A stretch of DNA of 22,362 bases from a virus. Every line of letters begins with the position of its first letter. Position 1 is the stretch's first letter. The notes beneath the pieces are model-generated. The model searched no databases and had not been told where the DNA came from. It saw only the letters and a list, made by a program, of their open reading frames with translations. A program made the position numbers and the translations under genes. The stretch covers positions 1-22,362 of the IMG/VR virus record IMGVR_UViG_3300000101_000007, one strand, 5' to 3'. Below are positions 6,993 through 15,013 of this stretch, piece by piece.

Positions 6993-7000
6993 GTTAAATA
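6993..7000 (+). promoter_or_regulatory. T4-late-like octamer GTTAAATA before radical SAM operon
   Basis: GTTAAATA ends eight bases before the ATG at 7009. The same octamer occurs on the minus strand at 20333-20340 with a five-base gap. No Shine-Dalgarno precedes the ATG, and no TTGACA/TATAAT pair was found on this strand. If used, it would give an mRNA with only about three leader bases. Confidence 0.4.
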
Positions 7001-7008
7001 CGTACATA

Positions 7009-7998
7009 ATGAATGATTTTACTCTTATTCCGTTCCACAACATTGTTAAGTTCGGACAAACAACAATGCTAGAACAACCACTGTTCAACGTTAGTTGGAT
7101 ACTTGGCCGCTTCTGTAATTACAGTTGTAGTTACTGCTGGCCGTATGCAAATTCAAATGTTCCTGACCATCAAGACTTTGATGTGTATACAAATGCAATT
7201 GACGAAATTAAACGACAGGCAAGAGAAAACGGATTTACTGATTTCCATTTTAGTTTCAGTGGTGGCGAGCCAACAGCATATAAAAAGTTTGGTGATCTAG
7301 TTGAGTACTATGCTAACGACAATGAGGCTAAGTATCAAAGCATACACCTTACAACGAATTTAAGTCCAGGTGAAAAATGGTGGGCAAGATTTATAAACAA
7401 CACCAGCCACTTGACCCGTCGTAGTATCACTGCAAGTTATCATGCAGAGTTTGCAAACGAAAAAGATTTTGAAGATAGATGCTTACAGCTCATGGAGGGA
7501 GGAGTATTTGTTACAATTAATCAAGTTATGGTTCCTGAATACTTTGAAGAATATTATGAACGTTGCAGTAGATTTGCAGACAAAGGAATTAACGTTACTC
7601 TTAAACCGCAGTCCGATCCTACCGCGTCTAGAATAGTAGACGGTTATACTGATGAACAAATTGACAAGTTACAAACAGGCTTCCCACAGAATTGGAATGG
7701 TGAGCAAATTGTGCAAATGTATCTAGAAGATGCTAAAGGTAATGATTACGGATTGGATCAAGCAGAAAGAATGAATGCATTCAACTTCAACAAGTTTAAA
7801 GATTGGCATTGTAACGCAGGGTATCAAAGCTGCATTATAAGGGGTGACGAAGTTAAAAGAGCATATAGTTGCAGTGACATCCCCTTAGGAACGCTACAGG
7901 GCGGTTTTAAGCTGTTTAAGACACCATCTAAGTGTATTACTAGCTCTTGTGTAAGCAGTGCAGACAGTAAGATACCAAAGGTACTACATGAAAGTTGA
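7009..7998 (+). CDS. Radical SAM protein with SPASM-like C-terminus
   Basis: The 329-residue enzyme should bind a 4Fe-4S cluster and S-adenosylmethionine to make a 5'-deoxyadenosyl radical. It has CNYSCSYC with Cys36, Cys40 and Cys43, and SGGEPT with GGEP at 85-88. LTTNLSPGEKWW follows at about 114-125, then SYHAEF (143-148) at the place where SPASM enzymes usually have 'SIDG'. The C-terminal third has spaced cysteines (268, 275, 288, 309, 314) suggesting an auxiliary cluster. It is the first gene of a five-gene plus-strand operon; the methyltransferase overlaps its end. The SYHxEF signature is shared with the rSAM at 11075 and, less exactly, that at 12066. The substrate is unknown; peptides and sugars are both possible. 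Confidence 0.88.
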   Translation: MNDFTLIPFHNIVKFGQTTMLEQPLFNVSWILGRFCNYSCSYCWPYANSNVPDHQDFDVYTNAIDEIKRQARENGFTDFHFSFSGGEPTAYKKFGDLVEYYANDNEAKYQSIHLTTNLSPGEKWWARFINNTSHLTRRSITASYHAEFANEKDFEDRCLQLMEGGVFVTINQVMVPEYFEEYYERCSRFADKGINVTLKPQSDPTASRIVDGYTDEQIDKLQTGFPQNWNGEQIVQMYLEDAKGNDYGLDQAERMNAFNFNKFKDWHCNAGYQSCIIRGDEVKRAYSCSDIPLGTLQGGFKLFKTPSKCITSSCVSSADSKIPKVLHES

Positions 7999-8593
7999 AT
8001 TAGCAGATATAAAATTTTGGATGGATGCAATTCGCAACAGCGAAGATAGAGATCGTACGCTTGAAAGTTTTTGGGGAGGCCAATTAAAATCTAAAGAATG
8101 GTTAGTTGAAACCCTACAAAGACACCATCACGTTGGCAATGTTAATTGTGTTATATTTGGAGGATGGAATGGTGTATTAGCAAATTTATTGTTTAACAGT
8201 ACAATAGGATTTAAACACATTACAAGTGTTGACATTGATCCTAAGTGTGCAGAAATAGCAAACACAATGAATAAGCGTTACGAGATGGAAGGAAAATTTT
8301 TAGCAGTAACAGCTGACATGTGTGATTATGAATACACTGATCAACCTTACATGGTTATCAATACAAGTTGCGAACATCTTACACAACAACAATATAACAA
8401 ATGGGCAAAACGTGTGCCAACAAGTACTGAAGTAATTTTACAATCTAATAACTATTTTGAACTAGAAGAACATGTAAACTGTTCTAGTAGTGTTAGCAGT
8501 TTTGAAAAAAAATCTAAACTAAAAACTGTACTAGTTAAAGATGAGCTAGAGTTACCTAAATATAAACGTTACATGTTATTAGGAAGATTTTAA
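7988..8593 (+). CDS. Class I SAM-dependent methyltransferase-like protein
   Basis: The start at ATG 7988 is chosen because AAAGG lies six bases upstream and it overlaps the previous gene by only 11 bases; this gives 201 residues. Strand and loop CVIFGGWNGVLANLL (54-68) serve as the glycine-rich motif I, TSVDIDPKCAEIA (79-91) as motif II with an acidic end, and AVTADMCDY (106-114) as the next strand. MVINTSCEH (122-130) holds the position of the catalytic-side strand. This order is that of a Rossmann methyltransferase, although the 'GxGxG' is atypical (GGWNG). It lies between two radical SAM genes, so it probably methylates an intermediate or product of theirs. Confidence 0.7.
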   Translation: MKVELADIKFWMDAIRNSEDRDRTLESFWGGQLKSKEWLVETLQRHHHVGNVNCVIFGGWNGVLANLLFNSTIGFKHITSVDIDPKCAEIANTMNKRYEMEGKFLAVTADMCDYEYTDQPYMVINTSCEHLTQQQYNKWAKRVPTSTEVILQSNNYFELEEHVNCSSSVSSFEKKSKLKTVLVKDELELPKYKRYMLLGRF

Positions 8594-9675
8594 TGTTTGA
8601 CTTTTCAGATCTTAAAACAATACACATTGAGCTGACAACAAATTGTCAAGCTAAGTGTCCTATGTGTTCACGTAATATACACAGTGGTATTGAAAACCCA
8701 TTACTAAAAATTGTTGGCTGGACACTAGAAGATTTTAAAACTATTATAAACAAAGAAGTATTAGAAACAGTTGATCGTATATACTTTTGCGGAAACTTCG
8801 GTGATCCTTTGCTTAATGACAACCTTATTGAAATCTGCAAGTACGCAAAAGAAACAAGTCCTAAAACTGCAATAGGCATTCATACAAACGGTAGTTTAAG
8901 AAATGCAAAATGGTGGGCAGATCTAGCACAGTCTTTACCACAAGATCATTGTGTATATTTTGCACTTGACGGTTTAGAAGATACTCATAAATTATATAGA
9001 GTTGGCACTGACTGGAACAAGATTATAGAAAATGCAAAAACATTTATTGAAGCAGGCGGCCGCGCTAACTGGACTTACATTAAATTTAAACATAACGAAC
9101 ACCAAGTAGAAGAATGTAGAAAGATTGCAAAAGAAGTTGGCTTTCAAGATTTCACAGTTAAGAACACATCAAGATTTTTAGTTGAACCTAAGTATGATGT
9201 ATGGGATAATAAAAGAATACCTATATACAGCCTAGAAGCACCATCTGATACTGAGACACATTTTTTACCTAAAGAAGTAATCAATGATTATAAGTCAGTG
9301 TTAGATGAAGCTGAAATAGATTGTCATGTACAAAAGATTAAAGAAGTTTATATTGACGGATTTAAAACTTTATTACCTTGTTGTTGGTTAGCACAAACAC
9401 CAATGACGTTTTACGATCCTACACATATTTGCGAAGATGTAGTAGACATGTTGCGTAACCAATACAATAAAATGATAAGTGACTTTGGTGGTATACAAAA
9501 TATTGATGCAACAAAAGGAATAAAAAATATTATAAGTTCTGACGTATGGCAAAACATATGGAAGAAAAAGTGGAACGAAGATAAAATGTTAATGTGTGCA
9601 AGAACCTGTGGCAAGTTTAAAACTTTTGATATTTCACAACCACAAGATCAATTTATAGAAAGAGAAATGTTATAA
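8593..9675 (+). CDS. Radical SAM/SPASM protein
   Basis: A 360-residue radical SAM enzyme. CQAKCPMC gives Cys18, Cys22 and Cys25. The GGEP site is replaced by GNFGDPLL (about 75-82), a variation seen in SPASM radical SAM enzymes. IHTNGSLRNAKWW follows, then ALDGLEDTH in the canonical 'SIDG' place. The C-terminal region carries IDCHVQ, LLPCCWLA and MCARTCGKF (Cys335, Cys339), consistent with one or two auxiliary clusters and the usual 'v..DG.v.PCC' SPASM rhythm. An AGGAAG site precedes the ATG, which overlaps the methyltransferase stop by one base. The next gene begins at its own last base, so all are surely co-translated. Confidence 0.9.
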   Translation: MFDFSDLKTIHIELTTNCQAKCPMCSRNIHSGIENPLLKIVGWTLEDFKTIINKEVLETVDRIYFCGNFGDPLLNDNLIEICKYAKETSPKTAIGIHTNGSLRNAKWWADLAQSLPQDHCVYFALDGLEDTHKLYRVGTDWNKIIENAKTFIEAGGRANWTYIKFKHNEHQVEECRKIAKEVGFQDFTVKNTSRFLVEPKYDVWDNKRIPIYSLEAPSDTETHFLPKEVINDYKSVLDEAEIDCHVQKIKEVYIDGFKTLLPCCWLAQTPMTFYDPTHICEDVVDMLRNQYNKMISDFGGIQNIDATKGIKNIISSDVWQNIWKKKWNEDKMLMCARTCGKFKTFDISQPQDQFIEREML

Positions 9676-11078
9676 TGACTTGGTACTACGACAAAGAAGA
9701 TACTAGACTAGGTAAGTTCCAAAGAGAACTTGCAGAAGCATCTACGGAATCATTTTGTGTGTTACCTTGGATACACATGGCAACTAGACCAAATGGTGAT
9801 ATGCGATTATGTTGCACATCTAATGCAAGTGGAGCAGGTGATGATCATGAAGTAGGACTTGTAAAGATGGAAGATGGCAAGCCTGCAAACTTTGGTAAAC
9901 ATACTCCTATGGAGGCATGGAATAACGATTACATGAAAAGTGTACGTACAACAATGTTGCGTGGAGAAATTCCTGTAAGTTGTAAAGGTTGTTTTAAAGA
10001 AGAGTCGCAAGGCATAGTTAGCAAACGTATTTGGGAAAGTGCAACATGGAAAAATGACGAAGGTGTTGATATACCAGAGCTTATTGCACAGACACAAGAA
10101 GACGGAACCGTACCTGAACAGTTACAATATCTGGATCTAAGATTAGGACATACATGCAATATTAAGTGTGTAATGTGTAGCCCACATGACAGTAGTAAGT
10201 GGGTTGCGGACCATAAAAAACTTATTCCTGTACTACAAGACCCAGAAGTCAAAAGGCAAATGCAATGGGATAAGAAACTTTTTAACAATAAATGGCATGA
10301 AAAAGACACCTTTTGGGAAGAGCTTAATGCACAAATACCTTACCTAAAGCAAGTATATTTTGCAGGCGGAGAGCCATTAATGATTAGAGAGCATAAACGC
10401 TTTCTAGAAGAAATTATTAAACAAGGGTATGCAGATAAAATATTAGTAAGATATAATTCTAACGGTTTACTAGTTGACGAAGAACTAATTGATATATGGA
10501 GTAAGTTTAAGAAAGTTAAGTTTGCTGTAAGTATTGACTCATACAAAGAACGTGATGAATATATTAGGTTTCCAACAGATTTTAAACAAGTTGAAAAAAC
10601 TTTACACATGCTAGACAATACACCAGATAACATTCATGTTAGTATTGCAACAGCCGTACAAATATTCAATATAAAAACTGTACCTGAATTTATCAAATGG
10701 AAAGTTAATAGTAATTTTAAAAAGATGAATGTTGGATTGATTGATGGACATGTTATGGGTGGAGGACTTGTAAATGCACATCTAGTACACATACCAACAT
10801 TTTTAAATATTACAATACTGCCTGAAAAAGACAAACAAGAAATACGTGAAAAGTTTGCTGAACTAAAGCAATGGTTATGGGATAACTTTACACAAGACGA
10901 TGAGTTTTGGAAACACAATCCTAAAGGTTGGCGCCAATGGGAAGGACTATTAAAGCACATGGATAGTTGTGATAACAGTCGTATGTTACCTGGCTTTAAA
11001 GAGTATGTAAATAAATTAGACGCAATCCGTGGCTTAGATGCTGCAACAGTATTTCCGGAGTTATCACATTTACTATGA
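9675..11078 (+). CDS. Twitch-domain radical SAM protein (N-terminal cluster)
   Basis: In this 467-residue protein the cysteine-rich auxiliary domain comes before the radical SAM core. Residues 26-110 carry FCVLPWIHMATRPNGDMRLCC with Cys28, Cys46 and Cys47, the AWNND..KSVR..ML.GE pattern, and CKGCF with Cys103 and Cys106. The core starts at YLDLRLGHTCNIKCVMC (Cys161, Cys165, Cys168), followed by AGGEPLM (230-236) and a canonical SIDSYKERDEYIR segment. This layout matches the family named twitch domain-containing radical SAM protein (NF033640 as I recall). A related protein (423 residues) is encoded on the other strand at 12967. It overlaps its neighbours by one and four bases. Confidence 0.9.
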   Translation: MTWYYDKEDTRLGKFQRELAEASTESFCVLPWIHMATRPNGDMRLCCTSNASGAGDDHEVGLVKMEDGKPANFGKHTPMEAWNNDYMKSVRTTMLRGEIPVSCKGCFKEESQGIVSKRIWESATWKNDEGVDIPELIAQTQEDGTVPEQLQYLDLRLGHTCNIKCVMCSPHDSSKWVADHKKLIPVLQDPEVKRQMQWDKKLFNNKWHEKDTFWEELNAQIPYLKQVYFAGGEPLMIREHKRFLEEIIKQGYADKILVRYNSNGLLVDEELIDIWSKFKKVKFAVSIDSYKERDEYIRFPTDFKQVEKTLHMLDNTPDNIHVSIATAVQIFNIKTVPEFIKWKVNSNFKKMNVGLIDGHVMGGGLVNAHLVHIPTFLNITILPEKDKQEIREKFAELKQWLWDNFTQDDEFWKHNPKGWRQWEGLLKHMDSCDNSRMLPGFKEYVNKLDAIRGLDAATVFPELSHLL

Positions 11079-12088
11079 CAAATATTATCAAAATTGTTAA
11101 TACTAGAGAAGAAGATTATATAGCAATTACATACTTCCCTACAGATATTTGTAATTTTGATTGCACATACTGTTTTCCAGGAAGTCACCCATCTAAGTAT
11201 AGATATAGAAAAGACACAGACTTTGTCATTGAAAATTTTAAAAAATTATTTGCTTTTTATAAATTAAAATTTAATAAATCTAAAATATATTTTGAAATTG
11301 CAGGAGGAGGCGAACCAACACTGTGGCCAGATTTATTAAAATTTTGTAAAGAAATTAAAAAAGTTCCAGACTTATCTATAGCATTAGTATGTAACGGATC
11401 AAGAACACTTCGTTGGTGGAACACAATCATTCCTTATATCGACGAAGTTATGTTAAGTTACCATAACGAATTTACAAAAACAGAACATTACATTAATGTA
11501 GCAGATTTGATTTGGGAGAATGGTAAGAAAGTAAATGCTATGGTGTTAATGGATTATCCTAATTGGGATAAGTGTATTGATGCAATTGAACAAATGAAAC
11601 AAAGTAGATACAATTGGTTTATAAATGCAAAAGAAGTAGTAACTGCACCAGGGCACGATGTAGAATCATATACCGTAGAACAAAAAGAATATCTAAAACA
11701 ACCTATTAAACGTTTGCCTGATTCAAATTATATACTAAACAATCTAGAAGATTATAGAATGGTCGAAAGTGTTGCAATACTTGATAACGAAAAAGTAGTT
11801 ACAGCAGGTCCTAATTATTACTTAATAAACTCTATTAATAATTTTAAAGGATGGGCATGTAGTGTAATATCTGAAAAAATAACTATTTTTCCTTCAGGAA
11901 AAATAACAGGATCGTGTAACATAGACTTTGATTATGATTTAAATTTATATTCAAAAACGTTAGAAAAAGACTTAAAACAAATTATATCACCGCATGTAAC
12001 ATGCACTATGAATTGTTGTGCTTGCCTAAGTGATAATCATATTACAAAATCAAAACCAACTAAAACTATTGAACTAGTTCCTTTGTAA
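11075..12088 (+). CDS. Radical SAM protein, AT-rich, operon end
   Basis: The 337-residue protein has CNFDCTYC (Cys26, Cys30, Cys33), AGGGEPTLW with GGEP at 78-81, VCNGSRTLRWW (105-115) and SYHNEF (128-133), which groups it with the rSAM at 7009. Late cysteines 262, 281, 310, 314, 315 and 317 (CTMNCCAC) form a SPASM-like auxiliary site. It starts at an ATGA overlap with the twitch gene. It is visibly more AT-rich than its neighbours (long runs of AAA, TTA and ATA codons), which could mean a different acquisition history. Its last 23 bases overlap the end of the minus-strand rSAM gene. Substrate unknown. Confidence 0.87.
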   Translation: MTNIIKIVNTREEDYIAITYFPTDICNFDCTYCFPGSHPSKYRYRKDTDFVIENFKKLFAFYKLKFNKSKIYFEIAGGGEPTLWPDLLKFCKEIKKVPDLSIALVCNGSRTLRWWNTIIPYIDEVMLSYHNEFTKTEHYINVADLIWENGKKVNAMVLMDYPNWDKCIDAIEQMKQSRYNWFINAKEVVTAPGHDVESYTVEQKEYLKQPIKRLPDSNYILNNLEDYRMVESVAILDNEKVVTAGPNYYLINSINNFKGWACSVISEKITIFPSGKITGSCNIDFDYDLNLYSKTLEKDLKQIISPHVTCTMNCCACLSDNHITKSKPTKTIELVPL

Positions 12089-12974
12089 GAGGTATATCAG
12101 CAGCACAAGTACACCATTTACGAGTACAAGTTATCCATTCTTCAGGTTGTTCAAAACTACCATCATAAATGTTACCTATACTTCCTCCAACTCTACAAGT
12201 AGCACGATGTACCTCCCCGTCCCAATTGATCATTAGGCTTTCAATACCTGCACTACATTTCCAACCTTTAAACTGATTGAAATGTTTTTTGATAACATCG
12301 TTGGCATGCATTTTAGTTGTATCATCAATAATTACGTTAGGTTCTACTGTAGACGTTTTAGATAATATCCATTCTAAATCTTTACCTTCATATTTCAAAT
12401 CATCAAAAACATCATGGTCACCTTCTGTCCATCGTATTCGTCTTACAACATAAGGAATACTGTGTCCATCAAACATTGTAGCACACTCTTTTACTCTATC
12501 CATAAGTTTATGATGTGCCATTAAGTTAACTTGAAATGGCTTTTGTGTATATGAACCTTCATTCAGCTGAGAAAACATTAACACAGTTTCTGCACATCTT
12601 CTCCAATGCTCATCATCTTCTACATGCAAACTAAACACAATATGATTTACGTTAAGGTCACTGTAGTACTGAGCTGTTCTTGTTCCGTTAGTAGTTACAT
12701 TGATCCAATCAACACGTTGACTTGCATGATCAACAAGTTCCGTAAACTTTGGGTGTACGCAAGGTTCACCGCCTGTAAAACTTACACGCATTGATTTATC
12801 AATTTCAGCTAGTGCATCAACTGCATCTAACAATACTTTAATATTTGTGTGTGGGCTAGTGTTATCGTGTATTTCTGTTGGGCAGTAACTACAATCAAAG
12901 TTACAACGTTTGCCAAGGTTCCACTCAACATGAACACTGTTTTGCCGATCATAATTAGACGTTATTTTAAACAT
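12066..12974 (-). CDS. Radical SAM/SPASM protein
   Basis: Using ATG 12974 the protein has 302 residues; a TTG at 12983 is also in frame but worse placed. CNFDCSYC has Cys24, Cys28 and Cys31, GGEP is at 68-71, TTNGTRTAQYY at 94-104, and SLHVE at 115-119 stands where most relatives have 'SIDG'. The C-terminus is a tidy SPASM-like set: WKCSAGIESL, WDGEVHRATCR, GNIYDG and WITCTRKWCTC (Cys240, 260, 283, 288, 290). The ATG overlaps the preceding gene by eight bases, and GGAG nine bases upstream lies inside a small hairpin, so translation is likely coupled. It is the last gene of the QueC-like / twitch operon. Confidence 0.9.
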   Translation of the reverse strand: MFKITSNYDRQNSVHVEWNLGKRCNFDCSYCPTEIHDNTSPHTNIKVLLDAVDALAEIDKSMRVSFTGGEPCVHPKFTELVDHASQRVDWINVTTNGTRTAQYYSDLNVNHIVFSLHVEDDEHWRRCAETVLMFSQLNEGSYTQKPFQVNLMAHHKLMDRVKECATMFDGHSIPYVVRRIRWTEGDHDVFDDLKYEGKDLEWILSKTSTVEPNVIIDDTTKMHANDVIKKHFNQFKGWKCSAGIESLMINWDGEVHRATCRVGGSIGNIYDGSFEQPEEWITCTRKWCTCAADIPLTKELVQ

Positions 12975-14238
12975 ACGGAGCAAACTCCGGATTAATAACT
13001 TCGAACGGTCCTTGTTTACGACTCTTGTCTAAGTTGCGATTAAAATTAATGCAGTCTTGCCATAGTTCGTCATGTAGATCATCTGCTTTTAAGAAGTTAA
13101 TATTATCCTGAATCTGCGTTAGTGTAAATTCCTTAATACGGTCGTCACTTTTAACGAGTTTGTAATCTAGCACCTTTGTTTTCATTGCTTCTAGTTTAGC
13201 AATAACTTGTTGTTTTAGTTGTGGTGGAATACATTGTGCTGATAAAGCTCTTGGATATTGCACCCTATGACTATAAAAAATAATGTCCATGTTTTCCATG
13301 AAGTATTCTATAACTTTATCTATCTGCATTATGTTGTTTGCTTGTACTGTAAATGCTCCAACAATTCTACTTACTGTTGGTATTGTTTTCATTATTTTAA
13401 TGTTTTCTTCAATCTCTGCAAACTTACCATTTCCTCTAATATATTCATATACATCAAACACACCATCAATTGAAACATTAACTGCAACACTTTTAAACTT
13501 AGGCCAGTAATCGTGTATTGTACGTCCACCTTTGATTCCAAGTTTAGTTCCGTTAGTAGCATATTTGATTTCAATGTTTTTACCGTATGGAGCCAACATA
13601 TCTAAAATTTTATAATGTTGAGGATCCATTAAAGGTTCACCTCCTGCAAATTCTACACGTCTAAAGTGAGGCAGTAGTTTTTCAAATGACTTCCACCAGT
13701 TGTCTGTGTCATTAAATGCATCAATATACTTGCCTGGTGTGTCTACTAATTTATTAACTGTAGGTATAAGAAAGTTATTTTCTTTTTTATAAAATTCTGT
13801 AACTTGGTCCCAGTCTTTCCATTGTGTACTATCTAGTGGGTTGCACATACGACACTTTAAGTTACACAGGTTGTTAAGTTTAACTTCCATAGTAGGCATT
13901 TCAAACGGCATACTGTAATCGTCTTCTAGTGCGTCTAAAGCATCTGGGTATAAGTTGATCCTTGCTTCAGGTATTACTCCTGCTGTATGACGCTGTCGTA
14001 AGCTCTGTACACCCTGATCTTCTAGTCTAAAGCAAGGCTCACAAACATCAGGACGTTCATCATTCATAACCTGTCGACGAACTTCTTTCATCTTATCGCC
14101 ATTCCAAATTTCTTCTAGTGTGTTGTCTTTGATATCGCCAATAGGAGCACTACGGCAGCAAATCTTAATTGCACCATCTTCTCTAGTTGCTAATCCTGTA
14201 AAAGGATGCATACAAAATGTTTTACTTTTGCATGGCAT
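12967..14238 (-). CDS. Twitch-domain radical SAM protein (N-terminal cluster)
   Basis: The second protein of the twitch-first type, 423 residues. The N-terminal domain has FCMHPFTGLATREDGAIKICC (Cys9, Cys27, Cys28), IGDI..NTLEEIWN...M.EVR, and CEPCF (Cys66, Cys69). The core has LNNLCNLKCRMC (Cys125, Cys129, Cys132), AGGEPLMDP with GGEP at 199-202, and VSIDGVFDVYEYIRG, fully canonical. It has a strong GGGGAG site six bases before the ATG and overlaps the QueC-like gene by 17 bases. With the twitch gene at 9675 it forms a mirrored pair around the convergent point at 12066-12088, suggesting that both act on related substrates. Confidence 0.9.
   Translation of the reverse strand: MPCKSKTFCMHPFTGLATREDGAIKICCRSAPIGDIKDNTLEEIWNGDKMKEVRRQVMNDERPDVCEPCFRLEDQGVQSLRQRHTAGVIPEARINLYPDALDALEDDYSMPFEMPTMEVKLNNLCNLKCRMCNPLDSTQWKDWDQVTEFYKKENNFLIPTVNKLVDTPGKYIDAFNDTDNWWKSFEKLLPHFRRVEFAGGEPLMDPQHYKILDMLAPYGKNIEIKYATNGTKLGIKGGRTIHDYWPKFKSVAVNVSIDGVFDVYEYIRGNGKFAEIEENIKIMKTIPTVSRIVGAFTVQANNIMQIDKVIEYFMENMDIIFYSHRVQYPRALSAQCIPPQLKQQVIAKLEAMKTKVLDYKLVKSDDRIKEFTLTQIQDNINFLKADDLHDELWQDCINFNRNLDKSRKQGPFEVINPEFAPYV
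12976..12989 (-). promoter_or_regulatory. Small hairpin over the Shine-Dalgarno of the rSAM gene
   Basis: Read on the minus strand, CGGAG-TTTG-CTCCG forms a five-base stem, four-base loop. The stem contains the GGAG that would serve the ATG at 12974. A ribosome finishing the upstream twitch gene (stop at 12969-12967) would open the stem, which would couple the two products. Confidence 0.35.
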
Positions 14239-14959
14239 TCATTACTCCCCATTGTCTTTCTTGACACCAAAAACATTTCTTGCATGTTGGTACATATTGT
14301 CCGGGTGTGTATGTTTTATAATCTAGTCCTTTAAAGACTTCTGGATATTGATCGTTGTCACCTTCACAACTTCTAGTGATGTTTAACAACTCAGCAATAT
14401 CATGTTTTATATATTGTCCTATAACCCAATCTTTTTTACTTGCAATAAAAGGGTGACAAACTGTTACGCCCATGTGTGTCATTATAGCATCTATTGCCGG
14501 CTCTTGTCTATCACTCATTGCGCCATCAAATTCTACATCAGGATTTAGTGTAACGGCTGCAAACCATGCATCTAAGTTTACTTTGTGTGCAAGGTACTCG
14601 TTAAACGATCTTAATATAATTCTATTGCCTGACTTCATTTTACCATTTTCATCTTTAATCATAGTGGTATGTGGCTCTTCAAGCTCTGGTGGAATAAAGT
14701 TAACGTGTCTTTCAAACTCAAGATTAGGAAAACGACCTACAAACCAATCAAATACTTCAGCTGAAATATGCTCTTGCCATGGACGTGATTTCCACATTCT
14801 AACTTGTGTACTAATGTGTACTTTGCAGTTGTCATGCAGGTTTTGGCAAATTAAATACGCAAGTAACGCACTATCTGCTCCTCCACTTAAACTAATACCA
14901 ACGTTTTTCCATGCTATGTCCATTGGTAAGATTACATCGTCAATCTTTATTTTACGCAT
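14222..14959 (-). CDS. QueC-like PP-loop ATPase
   Basis: With ATG 14959 the protein has 245 residues. The PP-loop SGGADS is at 25-30, after strand VGIS, where ATP is bound and a substrate is adenylated. The C-terminus has CKKCFWCQERQWG with Cys226, Cys229 and Cys232, plus RSCEGDNDQYP with Cys198. QueC has the same four-cysteine zinc site with 'CGxCxxCxxR'; the loop is longer here (27 residues between the first and second cysteine). So the family is QueC/ExsB-like, which makes 7-cyano-7-deazaguanine or amidates/activates acids in relatives. No QueE or FolE is visible, and the operon leads into two radical SAM genes, so a different acid substrate is plausible. TTG 14974 and ATG 14965 are alternative starts. 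Confidence 0.8.
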   Translation of the reverse strand: MRKIKIDDVILPMDIAWKNVGISLSGGADSALLAYLICQNLHDNCKVHISTQVRMWKSRPWQEHISAEVFDWFVGRFPNLEFERHVNFIPPELEEPHTTMIKDENGKMKSGNRIILRSFNEYLAHKVNLDAWFAAVTLNPDVEFDGAMSDRQEPAIDAIMTHMGVTVCHPFIASKKDWVIGQYIKHDIAELLNITRSCEGDNDQYPEVFKGLDYKTYTPGQYVPTCKKCFWCQERQWGVMNAMQK

Positions 14960-14964
14960 AATCA

Positions 14965-14972
14965 TATTTACC
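14965..14972 (-). promoter_or_regulatory. T4-late-like octamer GGTAAATA
   Basis: Minus-strand GGTAAATA (14972-14965) ends five bases (TGATT) before ATG 14959 of the QueC-like gene. No Shine-Dalgarno is present. The mirror copy for the plus strand is at 15001, 28 bases away, so the two operons diverge from a shared control region. Confidence 0.5.
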
Positions 14973-15000
14973 AAGTTATGTACACAGTTAAATTAGTTCC

Positions 15001-15008
15001 GGTAAATA
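15001..15008 (+). promoter_or_regulatory. T4-late-like octamer GGTAAATA
   Basis: GGTAAATA ends five bases (TGCAT) before ATG 15014. Octamer and spacing match the divergent copy at 14965-14972. If real, it sets the start of the downstream hydroxylase at 15014 rather than at the earlier ATG 14978. Confidence 0.5.
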
Positions 15009-15013
15009 TGCAT

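Noticed and set aside
10634-11188. Minus-strand open frame of 184 codons
   Set aside because: Lies opposite the well-supported twitch and next radical SAM genes; no motif or ribosome site.
7009-14959. RiPP cluster with precursor peptide
   Set aside because: The genes overlap or nearly touch and no short peptide gene with a leader/core layout is visible in the remaining gaps, so the RiPP label is not supported.
2564-14959. Complete queuosine or 7-deazaguanine DNA modification pathway
   Set aside because: Only divergent QueD-like and QueC-like proteins are present; QueE, FolE and DpdA are not recognisable, and none of the six rSAM proteins is a typical short QueE.
14978-15013. In-frame ATG 14978 as the start of the first hydroxylase
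   Set aside because: No Shine-Dalgarno and no octamer at the right distance; ATG 15014 has the octamer. The 12 extra residues look protein-like, so it is kept as an alternative only.
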